Shown: positions 1 to 9,436, numbered from the stretch's first letter. The stretch is 64,000 nucleotides of DNA from Paraburkholderia xenovorans LB400 (GCF_000013645.1 NC_007953.1:1364001-1428000), one strand, 5' to 3'. The notes: generated by a model not told the origin, from the letters alone. A program made the numbers and translations.

Positions 1-1
1 C

Positions 2-1882
2 AAAATCGGTGCGGCGTCTTTCGTAGGCGGCGGCGCGCTCGATACGGGCGCCGCGCCAGCGTCGAGTTTCCCGTCGCTGCTGCGTAACGGCTACACGGTC
101 TTGTGGAGCGGCTGGCAGGGCGATGTGCCGCTTACCGGCAACAGCACGACCGCCGGTGCGGGCCTGCTCGGCGCCAGCTTCCCGGTCGCGACCAACAAGG
201 ACGGCTCGCCGATGACAGGCATGAGCCGCGAGGAATTCATTCCCGACTACGCGGGCGGGCCGCCCACCACCATTCCGTTGACGTACCCGCCCGCCAATCT
301 CGCGGACAAGACATCGGTCACTTTCACCGCGCGCCAGTCGTGGCTCACCGCGTACGGCAGCATTCCCGGCGGCCTGCAGACCTATACCGCGCCCTCCCAG
401 CCGGTCACCACGTGGAGCTATGTCAGTACGCCGAACAATGTCTATGAAGGCAACTACTCGGTGACGTTCACGCCGCCCGCCACCGTGCCCGGGCCGAACG
501 GCACGCAGGTTCCTCCTGACGCCGGGACCATCTACAGCTTCGTCTATCAGGCCGCCGCGCCGACCGTCGACGGCATCGGCTTCGCCGCGCTGCGCGACCT
601 GGTGTCATTCCTTCGCTATGACGCGGCCGACGCGCAAGGCACCGCCAATCCGCTCAACGATCTGAAGACGGCGGGATGCGTCGCGTCGTCGTGCTCGACC
701 AGCACGAACTTCGATATCGCGATCGGCGAAGGCATCTCGCAGTCGGGCCGCTTCATGAAGGACTTCCTGTACGAGGGTTTCAATGTCGACAAGAACGGCA
801 AGATCGTGTTCGACGGCATGTTCCCGATCATTTCCGCCGCTCGCCGCACATGGACCAATGCGGCGTTCGCGCAACCGGGGCGCTGGTCGAAGCAGCATGA
901 AGACCATTTCATGCCCGGCTTCCAGTTCCCGTTCACTTACGCCACGACGACCGACCCGGTGAGCGGCGCCACCGACGGTATCCTGAAGCGGTGCACCGCG
1001 ACCAACACCTGTCCGAAGATCATGCAGCTCGACGGCGCGTTTGAATGGTGGGGCGGCGCGGCGTCACTGGTCGTCACCGATGGACGCGGCAACGACATCC
1101 CGTTGCCGCCGAACGTGCGCTACTACCTGGTCGCGGGAACCCAGCACGGCGGCGGCAGCGGCGTGACGACCGGCAATTTCACGGTGCCCGCGCCCGGCAG
1201 CCAGTGCCAGTTGCCGGGCTCGCCGGTCGAGGAGACGCCGGTCGAACGCGCGTTGATTCCAGCGCTCGTGAACTGGGTCGGCAAGGGCACGGAGCCGCCC
1301 GCGTCGCAATATCCGACGGTCGCGTCCGGCAACCTGGTCGCACCCACCCAGAGCGAGCTGGGCTTCCCGTCGCTGACCAACGTGTCGGTTCCGAGCGGAC
1401 CGGCTGCGACGCCCACGCCGCTGCAACTGACCTTCAACGGTGAATACAACCAGTTGTTCGTGACCGACTATAGCAACGCGGTGCCGGTGGTGAACACGGC
1501 GCAGGCCTACACCATCCTCGTGCCGAAAGTGGACGCCAACGGCAACGAAACATCCGGCGTGCTGGTGCCGGATGTCAGCGTGCCGCTCGCCACCTACACC
1601 GGCTGGAACTACCGTGGCGCCGGGCATGCGATCGGCGACGGCTGCATTTCGAACGGCGCAGCCATTCCGCTGGCGGTGAATGCCGCCGCGCAGGCCGGCG
1701 GCACCGATACCCGCGCAACGCTCACGACGCTTTATGGCGGCAGCCGCTCGAAGTATCAGGCCGCGGTCGCATCGGCGGCGAACGCGCTCGTTAGCCAGGG
1801 ATATCTGCTGCAAGACGACGCCAGCAACGTCTTCATCGCGAATGCGAGCAGCGTGTCCGCGACATTGCTGCCGCAACCTTGA
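2..1882 (+). CDS. alpha/beta hydrolase domain protein, 5' end outside window
   Basis: The reading frame is open from base 2, so the N-terminus lies upstream; 626 codons are visible. The product resembles the large secreted or periplasmic alpha/beta-hydrolase family of about 650-700 residues (Abhydrolase_10 type), whose substrates are mostly unknown. A nucleophile-elbow-like motif GISQSGRF is encoded near 730-753, followed by the family-like segment FDGMFPIISAARR. A TTG at 101 could be mistaken for a start, but sequence upstream of it is coding and homologous in character. The stop at 1880-1882 is followed immediately by a lipoprotein gene on the same strand, suggesting an operon. Family call is fairly secure; substrate is unknown. 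Confidence 0.8.
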   Translation, partial: KIGAASFVGGGALDTGAAPASSFPSLLRNGYTVLWSGWQGDVPLTGNSTTAGAGLLGASFPVATNKDGSPMTGMSREEFIPDYAGGPPTTIPLTYPPANLADKTSVTFTARQSWLTAYGSIPGGLQTYTAPSQPVTTWSYVSTPNNVYEGNYSVTFTPPATVPGPNGTQVPPDAGTIYSFVYQAAAPTVDGIGFAALRDLVSFLRYDAADAQGTANPLNDLKTAGCVASSCSTSTNFDIAIGEGISQSGRFMKDFLYEGFNVDKNGKIVFDGMFPIISAARRTWTNAAFAQPGRWSKQHEDHFMPGFQFPFTYATTTDPVSGATDGILKRCTATNTCPKIMQLDGAFEWWGGAASLVVTDGRGNDIPLPPNVRYYLVAGTQHGGGSGVTTGNFTVPAPGSQCQLPGSPVEETPVERALIPALVNWVGKGTEPPASQYPTVASGNLVAPTQSELGFPSLTNVSVPSGPAATPTPLQLTFNGEYNQLFVTDYSNAVPVVNTAQAYTILVPKVDANGNETSGVLVPDVSVPLATYTGWNYRGAGHAIGDGCISNGAAIPLAVNAAAQAGGTDTRATLTTLYGGSRSKYQAAVASAANALVSQGYLLQDDASNVFIANASSVSATLLPQP

Positions 1883-1908
1883 GCCGCAGCATGTGGGGGG
1901 CGAGCGCC

Positions 1909-2739
1909 ATGAGGCGGATAGCGCGACGGCCCGCCGCGCTCTTCACCGCCGCCCTCTGCACCGCCACGTTAATCGGCGGGTGCGGCGGCGGCAATGGTGG
2001 CGATGGCGGCGGCTCCAGCACGCCGGCTGCCGGCACGGCGCCGTCCAGCCCGCCGAATGTTTCGGTCTACCCGAACAGTCTGACGCTCGGCAGCGTGGCA
2101 GCGGTTTCACTGTCGCTCATCGCCGCGACCACGACCACCGATGCAATGCTGGTCAGCGCCGTCGCCGCGCCGCTGCTGGGCGCGGGGAACAATCCGCTGG
2201 TTTCGACGCATCTCGCGGCTAACGTGCCGGGCGCCGGCACGGCCTGCGTGTCGGCGGCAACGGACAGTACCGGCACGGTGACCGGGGTCAACGCGGGCGT
2301 CAATATCAGGAGCGTGGCAGCGTTGCTGGACGATACGTGGAGCGTGCCGGCCACCCCGTCCGCGAACTGGGCGGCGCTCGGCGCGAGCGGCGCCGTGTTC
2401 GACGGCTGGGAAAACTGCGGCGCGAAGGCCGAAGGTGCACCGTCACCGTCGTCCACGCTGACGGTCAACGCGGACGGCAGCTTCTCCGATAACGTGTTCG
2501 ACGGCAATCCTTCGACCACCGTCACAACGATCAACCAGAGCTTCAGTGCGGCACAGGCGAGTTCGCTGCTGTCGGATGCCGGCTATTCCGACGCCAGTCA
2601 GCCGGCCAATCCGCAAACTATCCGGCTGAAGCTCTACCGCAACGCCGCGCAGCAAACGGTGCTGGTCGAACAGGGCATTCCGGTGGGCGGTGCGACGGAT
2701 CAGCATCCCGGATTCATTGCGATCTATTTCCCGCGTTGA
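1909..2739 (+). CDS. hypothetical lipoprotein
   Basis: Product of about 276 residues with a basic N-terminus, a hydrophobic stretch and a lipobox-like TLIGGC followed by a Gly-rich linker, so probably a lipoprotein anchored after signal peptidase II cleavage. The remainder is Ala/Thr/Ser-rich and not recognised as a known domain. The ATG at 1909 places the basic residues correctly before the hydrophobic core; in-frame alternatives are ATG 1891 and TTG 1879, the latter overlapping the upstream stop. It lies directly after the alpha/beta-hydrolase gene and may share its transcript. No function is proposed. Confidence 0.7.
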   Translation: MRRIARRPAALFTAALCTATLIGGCGGGNGGDGGGSSTPAAGTAPSSPPNVSVYPNSLTLGSVAAVSLSLIAATTTTDAMLVSAVAAPLLGAGNNPLVSTHLAANVPGAGTACVSAATDSTGTVTGVNAGVNIRSVAALLDDTWSVPATPSANWAALGASGAVFDGWENCGAKAEGAPSPSSTLTVNADGSFSDNVFDGNPSTTVTTINQSFSAAQASSLLSDAGYSDASQPANPQTIRLKLYRNAAQQTVLVEQGIPVGGATDQHPGFIAIYFPR

Positions 2740-2748
2740 TCCGTCGTG

Positions 2749-2764
2749 GCAGGCGTAAGCCTGC
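2749..2764. terminator. short GC-rich hairpin after lipoprotein gene
   Basis: A perfect 6-bp stem GCAGGC/GCCTGC with a GTAA loop lies 10 bases after the stop at 2739. There is no following T-run, so it may be a weak or Rho-assisted terminator, or an mRNA 3' stabiliser. Confidence 0.3.
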
Positions 2765-2954
2765 GGACGGCACGGCTGCATGCCGGCGCATCGCGGCATT
2801 CGCCCATGCAAAGCACTCGCCGCGCTGCCAAGCCGCCGCCGAAAGCTTCATACGGATTAACCAGCCTTCACGAGCAAACCGAATCCATTCATAGTAGCGC
2901 AGTCGTTGCGTAATCCGTTGCGTACCCGATAGTCAAATAAAGAGGAAGCGTTTA

Positions 2955-3758
2955 ATGAAATTGTCGAAGCGTCTGCTCATCAACGCGCTGGCTTTATCGG
3001 CCGTTGGCTTTACCGCTGTTGCCGCCCATGCGGAAGATCTGCTGGACACCGTGAAGCAGGCCGGCGTACTCAGGATCGGTCTGGAGGGCACCTATCCTCC
3101 ATTCGACTACCGGAACAGCGACGGTCAACTCGAAGGCTTCGACGTCGACGTCGCGAAGGCTGTGGCAACGAAGCTCGGGGTCAAGCCGCAATTCATTCCC
3201 ACTGAGTGGAGCGGCATCATCGCCGCGCTGCAGAGCGGCAAATTTGATGTAATCGTCAACCAGGTCACCATCACACCGCAACGCAAGCAGGTTCTCGACT
3301 TCAGCCAGCCGTACACGTACTCGGCCGCGCAGTTGATCCAGCGGACAGACGACAAGCGCGAGTTCAGGTCTCTGGACGAGTTCAAGGGCGACAAAAAGCT
3401 CGGCGTCACGCTCGGGACCAACTATGACCAGATGGCGCGAGCCGTCCCTGGCATTAACGTGCAGACCTACCCTGGCGCGCCGGAAAAGCTGAGCGATCTG
3501 GCAGCGAAGCGTATCGATGCGACGATCGATGACCGGCTAATGCTGCCTTACATCATCAAGACCTCGCAGTTGCCGCTTCGCCCGGGGGCGGTGCTCAAGG
3601 GCGCCGACCAGGACATGGGCATCCCATTCCGCCAGAACAATCCCAAGTTCGCGAAAGCGCTCGACGATGCGCTGACTGGACTGAAGCAGGACGGTACGCT
3701 AAAAAAGATATCCGTTCACTGGTTCGGCACGGACGTGACCCAACCCATTGCGCAGTAA
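2955..3758 (+). CDS. amino-acid ABC transporter periplasmic binding protein (cystine/polar type)
   Basis: A 267-aa family-3 solute-binding protein. It has a signal peptide ending near AAHAED (residues 1-26), then the typical lobe-1 start VLRIGLEGTYPPFDY and GFDVDVAKAVA, and ends with the usual KISVHWFGTDVT-like segment. A purine-rich AGGAAG lies 7 bases before the ATG. The size and motifs resemble cystine-binding FliY/TcyJ proteins, which deliver substrate to an inner-membrane permease and ATPase. Oddly, no permease or ATPase gene follows; downstream DNA holds only gene remnants, so the partner genes are elsewhere or were deleted. Family certain, ligand inferred. Confidence 0.88.
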   Translation: MKLSKRLLINALALSAVGFTAVAAHAEDLLDTVKQAGVLRIGLEGTYPPFDYRNSDGQLEGFDVDVAKAVATKLGVKPQFIPTEWSGIIAALQSGKFDVIVNQVTITPQRKQVLDFSQPYTYSAAQLIQRTDDKREFRSLDEFKGDKKLGVTLGTNYDQMARAVPGINVQTYPGAPEKLSDLAAKRIDATIDDRLMLPYIIKTSQLPLRPGAVLKGADQDMGIPFRQNNPKFAKALDDALTGLKQDGTLKKISVHWFGTDVTQPIAQ

Positions 3759-3917
3759 TTCCCAGACGTTGTTGGGTGCCCGCGCCGGTCAGCCGCACGG
3801 CCGGCGTGGCAACTCATTTCCTCTTTCCGCCGCCGTTGCGCGGCATCGATGGACTCGCCGCGCAGCGGATGGCCCCAGCCACCGCGCCGCATCACGACAA
3901 TCCAGCGACAACCCGGC

Positions 3918-4144
3918 CGGCGGCAATGCCCACATGTTGCCTGGTGGAATAATCGCCGGCGAATAGCGGATCAGCCGTCCGGTGGCGCGATCGTGAACAT
4001 ACCCGTGAGCGGACTTACCGACTCGTTGACGGCGCTCTGGAATACGAAGACCGCTCTGGGCTTCGATACGTTCGTCTTGTTGATCTGTGCGCCGGGGTAA
4101 TAGCGCGTCTGCGCGCACGAGCCGTTCGGAGGCAGCCAGTCAGC
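3918..4144 (-). pseudogene. remnant of PQQ-dependent methanol/ethanol-type dehydrogenase
   Basis: Two fragments of a quinoprotein alcohol dehydrogenase are visible on the minus strand in different frames. Bases 4144-4019 encode an N-terminal-like piece (AQTRYYPGAQINKTNV, then AVFVFQSAVNES), matching the W1/W2 start of this family. Bases 4007-3918 encode a central piece (HDRATGRLIRYSP, NMWALPP) normally some 250-300 residues further on. The interval between the pieces is deleted and the frame is shifted, so nothing functional remains. Recognition is from memory of family motifs; an alignment would fix the deletion points. Confidence 0.6.
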
Positions 4145-4429
4145 CGACGTGGTGGCGGCCCTGTCGGGCTGTTCCTGGCGCACCGGTTGAAGCGTCGCTG
4201 GTTCGCCGCATGCTTTAGCGCACCACCTGTACGCTCGCGCGCACGAGCTGTTCGCGACTGCGAAGTGGCTCGACCGGTGGGATTAAAGGGGTAGCCAGAT
4301 TCAGCGGAAGCCATTGCCATGCATGCTGCGTTGCGAAAACGTCCGTCCGAGGTATCGGCGGCACATCCGGCGCTTGCCGACCCTTCTCAGCCGATCTTGC
4401 GAAAGCGTCCGAGTGTAGTCTCATACCGG

Positions 4430-4621
4430 ACATTGATACCTGAAACGGGCATGGAGTCGCTCGAAGATCGCAATGAGGCGCTGTGGCAGCGGGTGCCGCT
4501 GGCAAACGGGCGACAACTGCCCGACCGGTCGGCAGGCTGACGCCGAACTCAAGCAGCAAGCCGTGCATCTGTGGAACGAGTGTTTGCCCAGATCAATTCC
4601 AACCAGCGTCACGCCCTGCAT
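4430..4621 (-). pseudogene. degenerate IS110-family transposase fragment
   Basis: From an ATG at 4621 the minus strand encodes GVTLVGIDLGKHSFH, the N-terminal DEDD-type catalytic start of IS110-family transposases. It then jumps, in another frame, to MHGLLLEFGVSLPTGRAVV and afterwards, in a third stretch, to RLIAIFERLHARFRYQ, all from the middle of the same family. An internal deletion and at least one frameshift have destroyed the gene. No terminal repeats of the element could be identified. Confidence 0.7.
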
Positions 4622-4723
4622 GATGGCTTCCAGAACATAACACCCTACAGCGTAGCTCGCGTGTAGGGTGGGAGTGACCATCTCATTAAACCCCGCTAAC
4701 GGGGTGATAATTACGTGAATCGG

Positions 4724-4858
4724 CTAGCGACAGCGGTTTTCCCAGTGGTGATGCGCCCTTACTCTGTGGCATGACCGGTGATGCGAGGCGGCAGAAGCAG
4801 GAACGATCGCGCTGAAAGCAACAACTGCGGCGGCGAGTGCGAAAACTATTCTTTTCAT
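4724..4858 (-). CDS. small exported His-rich protein
   Basis: A 44-residue product starting MKRIVFALAAAVVAFSA, with a clear signal peptide (residues 1 to about 24, cleavage near ASA-ASH). The mature part is only some 20 residues, rich in His, Arg and Cys (SCHRVRAHHHWENRCR). Small secreted proteins with this HHHW core recur in Burkholderiaceae, but I know of no assigned function; metal binding or a disulfide-stabilised periplasmic peptide is possible. Upstream in-frame codons extend the frame to 4996 but the ATG at 4858 is the one that creates the signal peptide. Confidence 0.6.
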   Translation of the reverse strand: MKRIVFALAAAVVAFSAIVPASAASHHRSCHRVRAHHHWENRCR

Positions 4859-5010
4859 GGGTGTATGACTCACAGGTTGGAGGTGGATGCCCGGCACGTA
4901 GCGCATTGGCGGTGTCGGCGTAAGGCGGTAAAACAGGGCGCATGCTGCATGGTTACTCGCCGGGGTGAGCGCCCGGCCAATACCGGGCACTCTCACTGGC
5001 GACGACGGCT

Positions 5011-6966
5011 CTATTGCGCAGGCACGTTGATCACCGTATTGACCATGGTCACCGCCGCGGTCAATGCGATGGCGCGACCATTGAGCGTCGTGATGACGGC
5101 GGTAGGAGGCGTCCCGCCCACTGTAGACAAGGTAATCGACGCATTGGATAACATCGTCCCGGTCATCGTGGCCCCCGTTCCGATAACCGCACCGGCCGGG
5201 ACATACCAGAACACGTTCTTCGACTGTGCGCCATTCACGAGCAATACCTGGATTGGCACGGCCGGTGTCGCAGGTCCAGTTACACCAACATTCAAGGTGC
5301 CCGTTTTGGCGGCTGTCTGGAACACCCAGACAGCATTGGCGTCGCCGCCTGCGTCCAGCGTCAGACTTGCCGCCGGGCGCCCTACGCCGCCAATATCAAA
5401 GGTACCGGTGGTCGACAGATAGATCCCCGGCGGAAGAGTACGGCCAGCCAGTTCATCCGCGCCCCCTCCAGCCCCGCCGCAACTCGGACATTGGGCGAGA
5501 CTCGCCACATTGATGCCACCGGGCAATGAGGCCGGCGAAAGCGAGTTGAACGCCGTCGTCGCATCGACGCTCGCCTGCGTCACCGCAAGTCCTGCGACAG
5601 AACCCGGCGGCGCGGTCAATGTGAACACAAGGCCCGTGACCAGTCCGTTGTTGTTTGGAGTAACCGTATAGACGTTATTGCCGGAATCATGCAGTCCCGT
5701 TATCGACGTAGAAACGGCATTCACACCGAGATCGCCGTTGATGATGGTATTCAGGCCGGCGTTGGTGACTGAAGCGTTGCCGCCGAACGAACCGAAGGGC
5801 TGTGCAGCGCCCAGAGCCGGTGCTGCGGCGCATAACGACGAATTGGTCGTGATCGTCGTCACCGACGCAGAGGCTAGTGCATTGCCGGCAAGGTCCTTGA
5901 CGCCGGGCGTAATCGTGGCCGTGTAGTTCGTGTTGGCCGCGAGCGGGCTGAGTGGTGTGAAGGTAGCTACCCTGCTTGGGACATCGTAGGCAACGGTGCC
6001 CGGCAACAGCGTTGCCGACGCGCTGGATGCCGCCACCGTGAAGGTGGCCGCAGTGATGGTCGACGGGTCCATCGCCTCGCTGAAGGTGACGTTGACCGAC
6101 TTGTTGGTGCAAACGCCGTCCGCGGCGTTGGCCGGGTTGGTTGACACGATCGACGGAGGCGTCGTGTCCGCGCTGCTCCCTGTATTGAACGTCCACGTAA
6201 AGTTGCTGCTCAATGCATTGCCGGAAAGATCTTTTGCTGCGGTCGTAATCGTCGCGTTATACGCTGTTCCCGCGTTGAGGAGCGCGGGCGTGGTCGGGGT
6301 GAAGATCGCACTTCGTGCGCCTGCCGCATAAGAGACGGTGCCCGCTACCTGCGCGCCACTGGCGTCGGTCAACATAAAGCTGGCCGTCGAGATCGTCGAC
6401 GGATCCATGTCTTCGCTGAACGTCGCCGCAATTCGCGTGTTCAAAGGCGTATTCGCCGCACCCGCCGCTGGCACGGTAAGCGATACGGTCGGAGGCGTCA
6501 CTTCCGCGACCGCGCCGGTCGTGAAGGTCCACACAAAATTGTTCAGCAGCGCATTGCCGGAGGTGTCCTTCGCCGCAGTCGTGATGGTTGCCGTAAGGGC
6601 ACTGTTCACGGGCAGTGATGCGTTCGTGGGGATGAATATCGCGGCCCTGGAGCTGACGTTGTAGCTCACCGTGCCGGCAATCGCGGCGGCGCCCGGACCG
6701 CTGACCGTAAAGCTCGACGCGGAAATCGTTGCCGGGCTCATGTCCTTGCTGAAAGTAACGGCGATTTTTGTCGCCGTTCGAACACCTGTGGCGCCAGGCG
6801 CTGGCAATGCAGCGCTGACGACAGGTCGGGTCGAGTCCTGGTTTGCTCCCGGCGCCGGGCTGGATTGATCACCATGCGAAGAACCGCCGCAACCTGCTGC
6901 CAGCGCTATCAGCAAAACTGAAGAAAACCCGATAAGCTGTTTCGCGAAACGCGATAGATGAGTCAT
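5011..6966 (-). CDS. lipoprotein with three Ig-like (Big_5) repeats and ice-binding-like DUF3494 domain
   Basis: About 651 residues. The N-terminus has a signal sequence and a lipobox near residue 27 (LAAGCGG). Three tandem Ig-like repeats of about 105 residues follow (roughly 48-150, 155-262 and 268-375), each with the Big_5 hallmarks VTFS(K/E)(D/A)MDPSTI and a closing NALxxxFxWTFTT. The C-terminal 230 residues (from about 385) carry the ice-binding-protein-like beta-solenoid signature: FGSFGGNASVTNAG, GDLGVN, LPPGIY, VWVFQTA and NVFWYVPAGAV. Such proteins are surface exposed and may act in ice binding or adhesion. Start is set at ATG 6966 rather than TTG 6972. Stand-alone gene. Confidence 0.85.
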   Translation of the reverse strand: MTHLSRFAKQLIGFSSVLLIALAAGCGGSSHGDQSSPAPGANQDSTRPVVSAALPAPGATGVRTATKIAVTFSKDMSPATISASSFTVSGPGAAAIAGTVSYNVSSRAAIFIPTNASLPVNSALTATITTAAKDTSGNALLNNFVWTFTTGAVAEVTPPTVSLTVPAAGAANTPLNTRIAATFSEDMDPSTISTASFMLTDASGAQVAGTVSYAAGARSAIFTPTTPALLNAGTAYNATITTAAKDLSGNALSSNFTWTFNTGSSADTTPPSIVSTNPANAADGVCTNKSVNVTFSEAMDPSTITAATFTVAASSASATLLPGTVAYDVPSRVATFTPLSPLAANTNYTATITPGVKDLAGNALASASVTTITTNSSLCAAAPALGAAQPFGSFGGNASVTNAGLNTIINGDLGVNAVSTSITGLHDSGNNVYTVTPNNNGLVTGLVFTLTAPPGSVAGLAVTQASVDATTAFNSLSPASLPGGINVASLAQCPSCGGAGGGADELAGRTLPPGIYLSTTGTFDIGGVGRPAASLTLDAGGDANAVWVFQTAAKTGTLNVGVTGPATPAVPIQVLLVNGAQSKNVFWYVPAGAVIGTGATMTGTMLSNASITLSTVGGTPPTAVITTLNGRAIALTAAVTMVNTVINVPAQ

Positions 6967-7670
6967 TTGCAACCCCCGTGCGGCGACGACGCCGCTTCAT
7001 GGTCAAGATTTTTCATGGTTCTTTTCCTGCATATCGGCCCGCGGCACCGCGTATTCGGTGTCGCCTGAAAGTCGGTTTGGCTTGAGGTGTGGCGTTGAAA
7101 ATGTCCCAATGATCTGGGTAGCCACGAGTTCTGGAAGAATCGGACCGGCTGCAAAGCGTGCCGGGATTGAACAGCTAGGAATGGATAGCCAAATATTGGC
7201 GACGTGAGGTTCGCACGGCCTAAAAGGCGCAATGCAAAGGGGCGTCAGATATTCGCTCTTCGGAAGCAGGCGGCGCAACCTTACGAAGAATTCGTGATTG
7301 GTTATACACCGATTTCATCGGAAGTATCGTTTTATTTGATGTTTTGATTGGGCTCCTGTCATTTCACCGCGTCGGGCCTGCAGCGGCTGTTATCGCGCCA
7401 CACGAAGCGTGGACCACGCGGATGGCGCAGACAGCTGTGTGGAACCAACGTCATTGAACCGATCAATCTGCCAATGCCGCTGTTCAGCATGCGATTCATG
7501 GGCATGCGTCATACCGCAGGCGGCGGTTACCGGAGGGCATTCGCGCAACACCACACTGGGTCGACGTCCCAGGAACGCACGTCGTTAGCAATCCCGAGAG
7601 CGGATATTCGCACTCGTCAAACCAATGGCTAAGATGGCCGGCAAGCGTCCGCTCGCCGACCTCGGTTCAA
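6967..7670. other. intergenic stretch without recognisable gene
   Basis: About 700 bases between the ice-binding-like lipoprotein gene and a recombinase remnant. The first part is presumably the promoter region of the minus-strand lipoprotein gene, with an AT-rich patch around 7300-7350. Short open frames exist on both strands but none resembles a protein I know. Confidence 0.5.
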
Positions 7671-8146
7671 TCAGACTTCAGTTTGTTCGGCCATCTCCAA
7701 CGCATCGTCTACGTCAATGCCAAGGTAACAGACCGTGCTCTCCAGCTCCGTGTGCCCGAGCAGCAACTGGACCGCGCGAAGGTTTTTTGTGCGCCGGTAG
7801 ATCAGCGACGCCTTGGTGCGTCGCCTCGTGTGCGTTCCGTAGCCGGTGTCATCGAGCCCGATTGATCGTATCCAGCGATGCACCAGTCGGGCATACTGGC
7901 GCGTGGATATATGCGGCGAACCGTGAATGCGACTGGGAAACAGATAGTCGCCTGATGCCAGAGCCGCAGCTCGTATCCATGCCTCTACGCTTGTCCGGGT
8001 CTGCTCGGTAATCTCGAACTGCACTGGCCGCTGCGTTTCTGCTGCATGACCATCGCACGCGCCGCGACCCGTGATCCAAGGCAGATATCGGATATGCGTA
8101 GCCTGGTGAGATCGCATGCTCGCAACTTGCTGTCGATCGCAAGGTA
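7671..8146 (-). pseudogene. tyrosine recombinase, truncated and frameshifted (copy 1)
   Basis: The minus strand encodes most of a phage-integrase-family protein in two frames. LAIDSKLRACDLTRLRISD (from about 8143) is in one frame and, after a shift near 8030, QRPVQFEITEQTRTSVEAW through to EMAEQTEV* (stop at 7671) is in another. Catalytic-domain motifs remain: GTHTRRRTKASL, then LLGHTELESTVCYLG with the expected nucleophile Tyr. The first ~40 codons are missing and the piece abuts the end of the next gene. Related pieces lie at 9188-9436, 19080-19171 and 37225-37423. Confidence 0.75.
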
Positions 8147-8180
8147 CCGCCGGAGCGCCGCAACCAATTGATCGCCAACT

Positions 8181-8822
8181 CTACTTCGCGAGGACAATGT
8201 GCGTGGCTCGGTCCGTCGGTACATGCTCGACGGTCTGATATCCTAGAGTGCGCAGATCCAGGCCGCCAAAGAGCGATTCCCCCTGACCGAGCGCAACCGG
8301 AGCAAAGGCGAGATGGATCTCATCCACGTAGCCGGCCTGAACGTATTGCTTCACAGTCTTGACACCGCCGCCAATCTTGACGTCCTTTCCGCCCGCCGCT
8401 TTGCGTGCCTTTTCCAGCGCATCCTCAATGCCGCCAGTAACAAAATGAAATGTCGTTCCGCCTAGCATCTCAATTGACGGTCGTGCATGATGCGTGAGTA
8501 TGAAGGTTGGCGCATGATACGGTGGATTGTCACCCCACCAGCCTTTCCATTGATCGTCCGGCCATTCGCCACGAACAGGGCCGAACATGTTGCGACCAAG
8601 GATAAAGGCACCGAAACCTTCCATTGCTCGTTGCGCGAATCTGTCATCAAGGCCAGTATCACCACCTTCTTTGCCCAGCATCTGACGGAACGTCCGCGTG
8701 GGGAAAAACCATTGAAAGATTTCCTCACCTCGAACACCAAGCGGGTGGTCTAAACTTTGAGCGGTTCCCGCAGCAAAGCCATCAAGCGAGACACCAAACC
8801 CCGCAACTCTTACCTTAGTCAT
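8181..8822 (-). CDS. dihydrofolate reductase family protein (RibD C-terminal-like)
   Basis: A 213-residue protein of the bacterial DHFR-like/RibD-C family. It shows the N-terminal KVRVAGFGVSLDGFAAG, the central GFGAFILGRNMFGP, the nucleotide-site-like KIGGGVKTVKQYVQAGYVDEIHLAFAP, and a C-terminal beta-strand region. Members reduce unknown small substrates with NADPH and are often annotated only as deaminase-reductases. The ATG at 8822 is preceded by GGAG at 6 bases; ATGs at 8828 and 8834 are in frame. It stands alone between two recombinase remnants, which suggests that this gene was moved or bracketed by recombination. Confidence 0.82.
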   Translation of the reverse strand: MTKVRVAGFGVSLDGFAAGTAQSLDHPLGVRGEEIFQWFFPTRTFRQMLGKEGGDTGLDDRFAQRAMEGFGAFILGRNMFGPVRGEWPDDQWKGWWGDNPPYHAPTFILTHHARPSIEMLGGTTFHFVTGGIEDALEKARKAAGGKDVKIGGGVKTVKQYVQAGYVDEIHLAFAPVALGQGESLFGGLDLRTLGYQTVEHVPTDRATHIVLAK

Positions 8823-9187
8823 TGACATCTCCATCGGTGCTTGAAGTGATGTAGTTTCAAAGCCAGATGATAGTTTGGCTCTCATTCACACGACGGGCGA
8901 TGCGACAGCAAATCGACAACGATTCGACTCCGTGAAAACCCGAATGCAGAATCCGCGCTGTCGCATTCCCGCCAACCTGGATCAGGCTAACCAGTTTTTA
9001 GCACCAAGATCAAAGGCATGCGTGTGCTCGCATCACTCCAACGTCAACAACGGCCGAGGAAGTGACGCCAGCGCAGGACGAGCGAATGGCCGTGTACGGA
9101 GTCGTGCGGTCTGGCGAGTGTCGAAGGGGCAGGTTGGGCGAACGTCTGCTCATGGCCGACCAGCGCCCGCTCGCCGGCCAACAGCTA
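8823..9187. other. intergenic stretch, nothing recognised
   Basis: About 365 bases between the DHFR-like gene start and the second recombinase remnant. It must hold the promoter of the minus-strand DHFR-like gene. I see no conserved gene, RNA or strong hairpin. Confidence 0.4.
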
Positions 9188-9436
9188 TCAGACTCCGGTT
9201 TGCTCCGCCATCTCGAGCACGTCATCTACCTCGATACCAAGGTATCGAACGATGCTCTCGAGCTTCGTATGGCCCAGGAGTAACTGAACCGCGCGCAGGT
9301 TTTTCGTGCGTCGATAAATTAACGACGCCTTCGTGCGGCGCATGGTGTGCGTGCCGCAGGCCGTGTCGTCGAGTCCGATTGACGCAACCCACCGATGCAC
9401 GATGCGACGAGCGCCAGAAGAATTAAGCGTTTCCAT
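9188..9436 (-). pseudogene. tyrosine recombinase with internal deletion (copy 2)
   Basis: An open frame of 82 codons begins at ATG 9436 behind a good GAGGAG ribosome site. It runs METLNSSGAR and then jumps directly into the catalytic C-terminal domain (RRIVHRWVASIGLDDTACG, GTHTMRRTKASL, LLGHTKLESIVRYLG, stop 9188). The start region matches the start region of the copy at 37423, so most of the N-terminal and core-binding part has been removed in frame. The His, Arg and nucleophile Tyr of the C-terminal half survive, but the first catalytic Arg and the DNA-binding domain are gone, so activity as a recombinase is unlikely. Confidence 0.72.
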
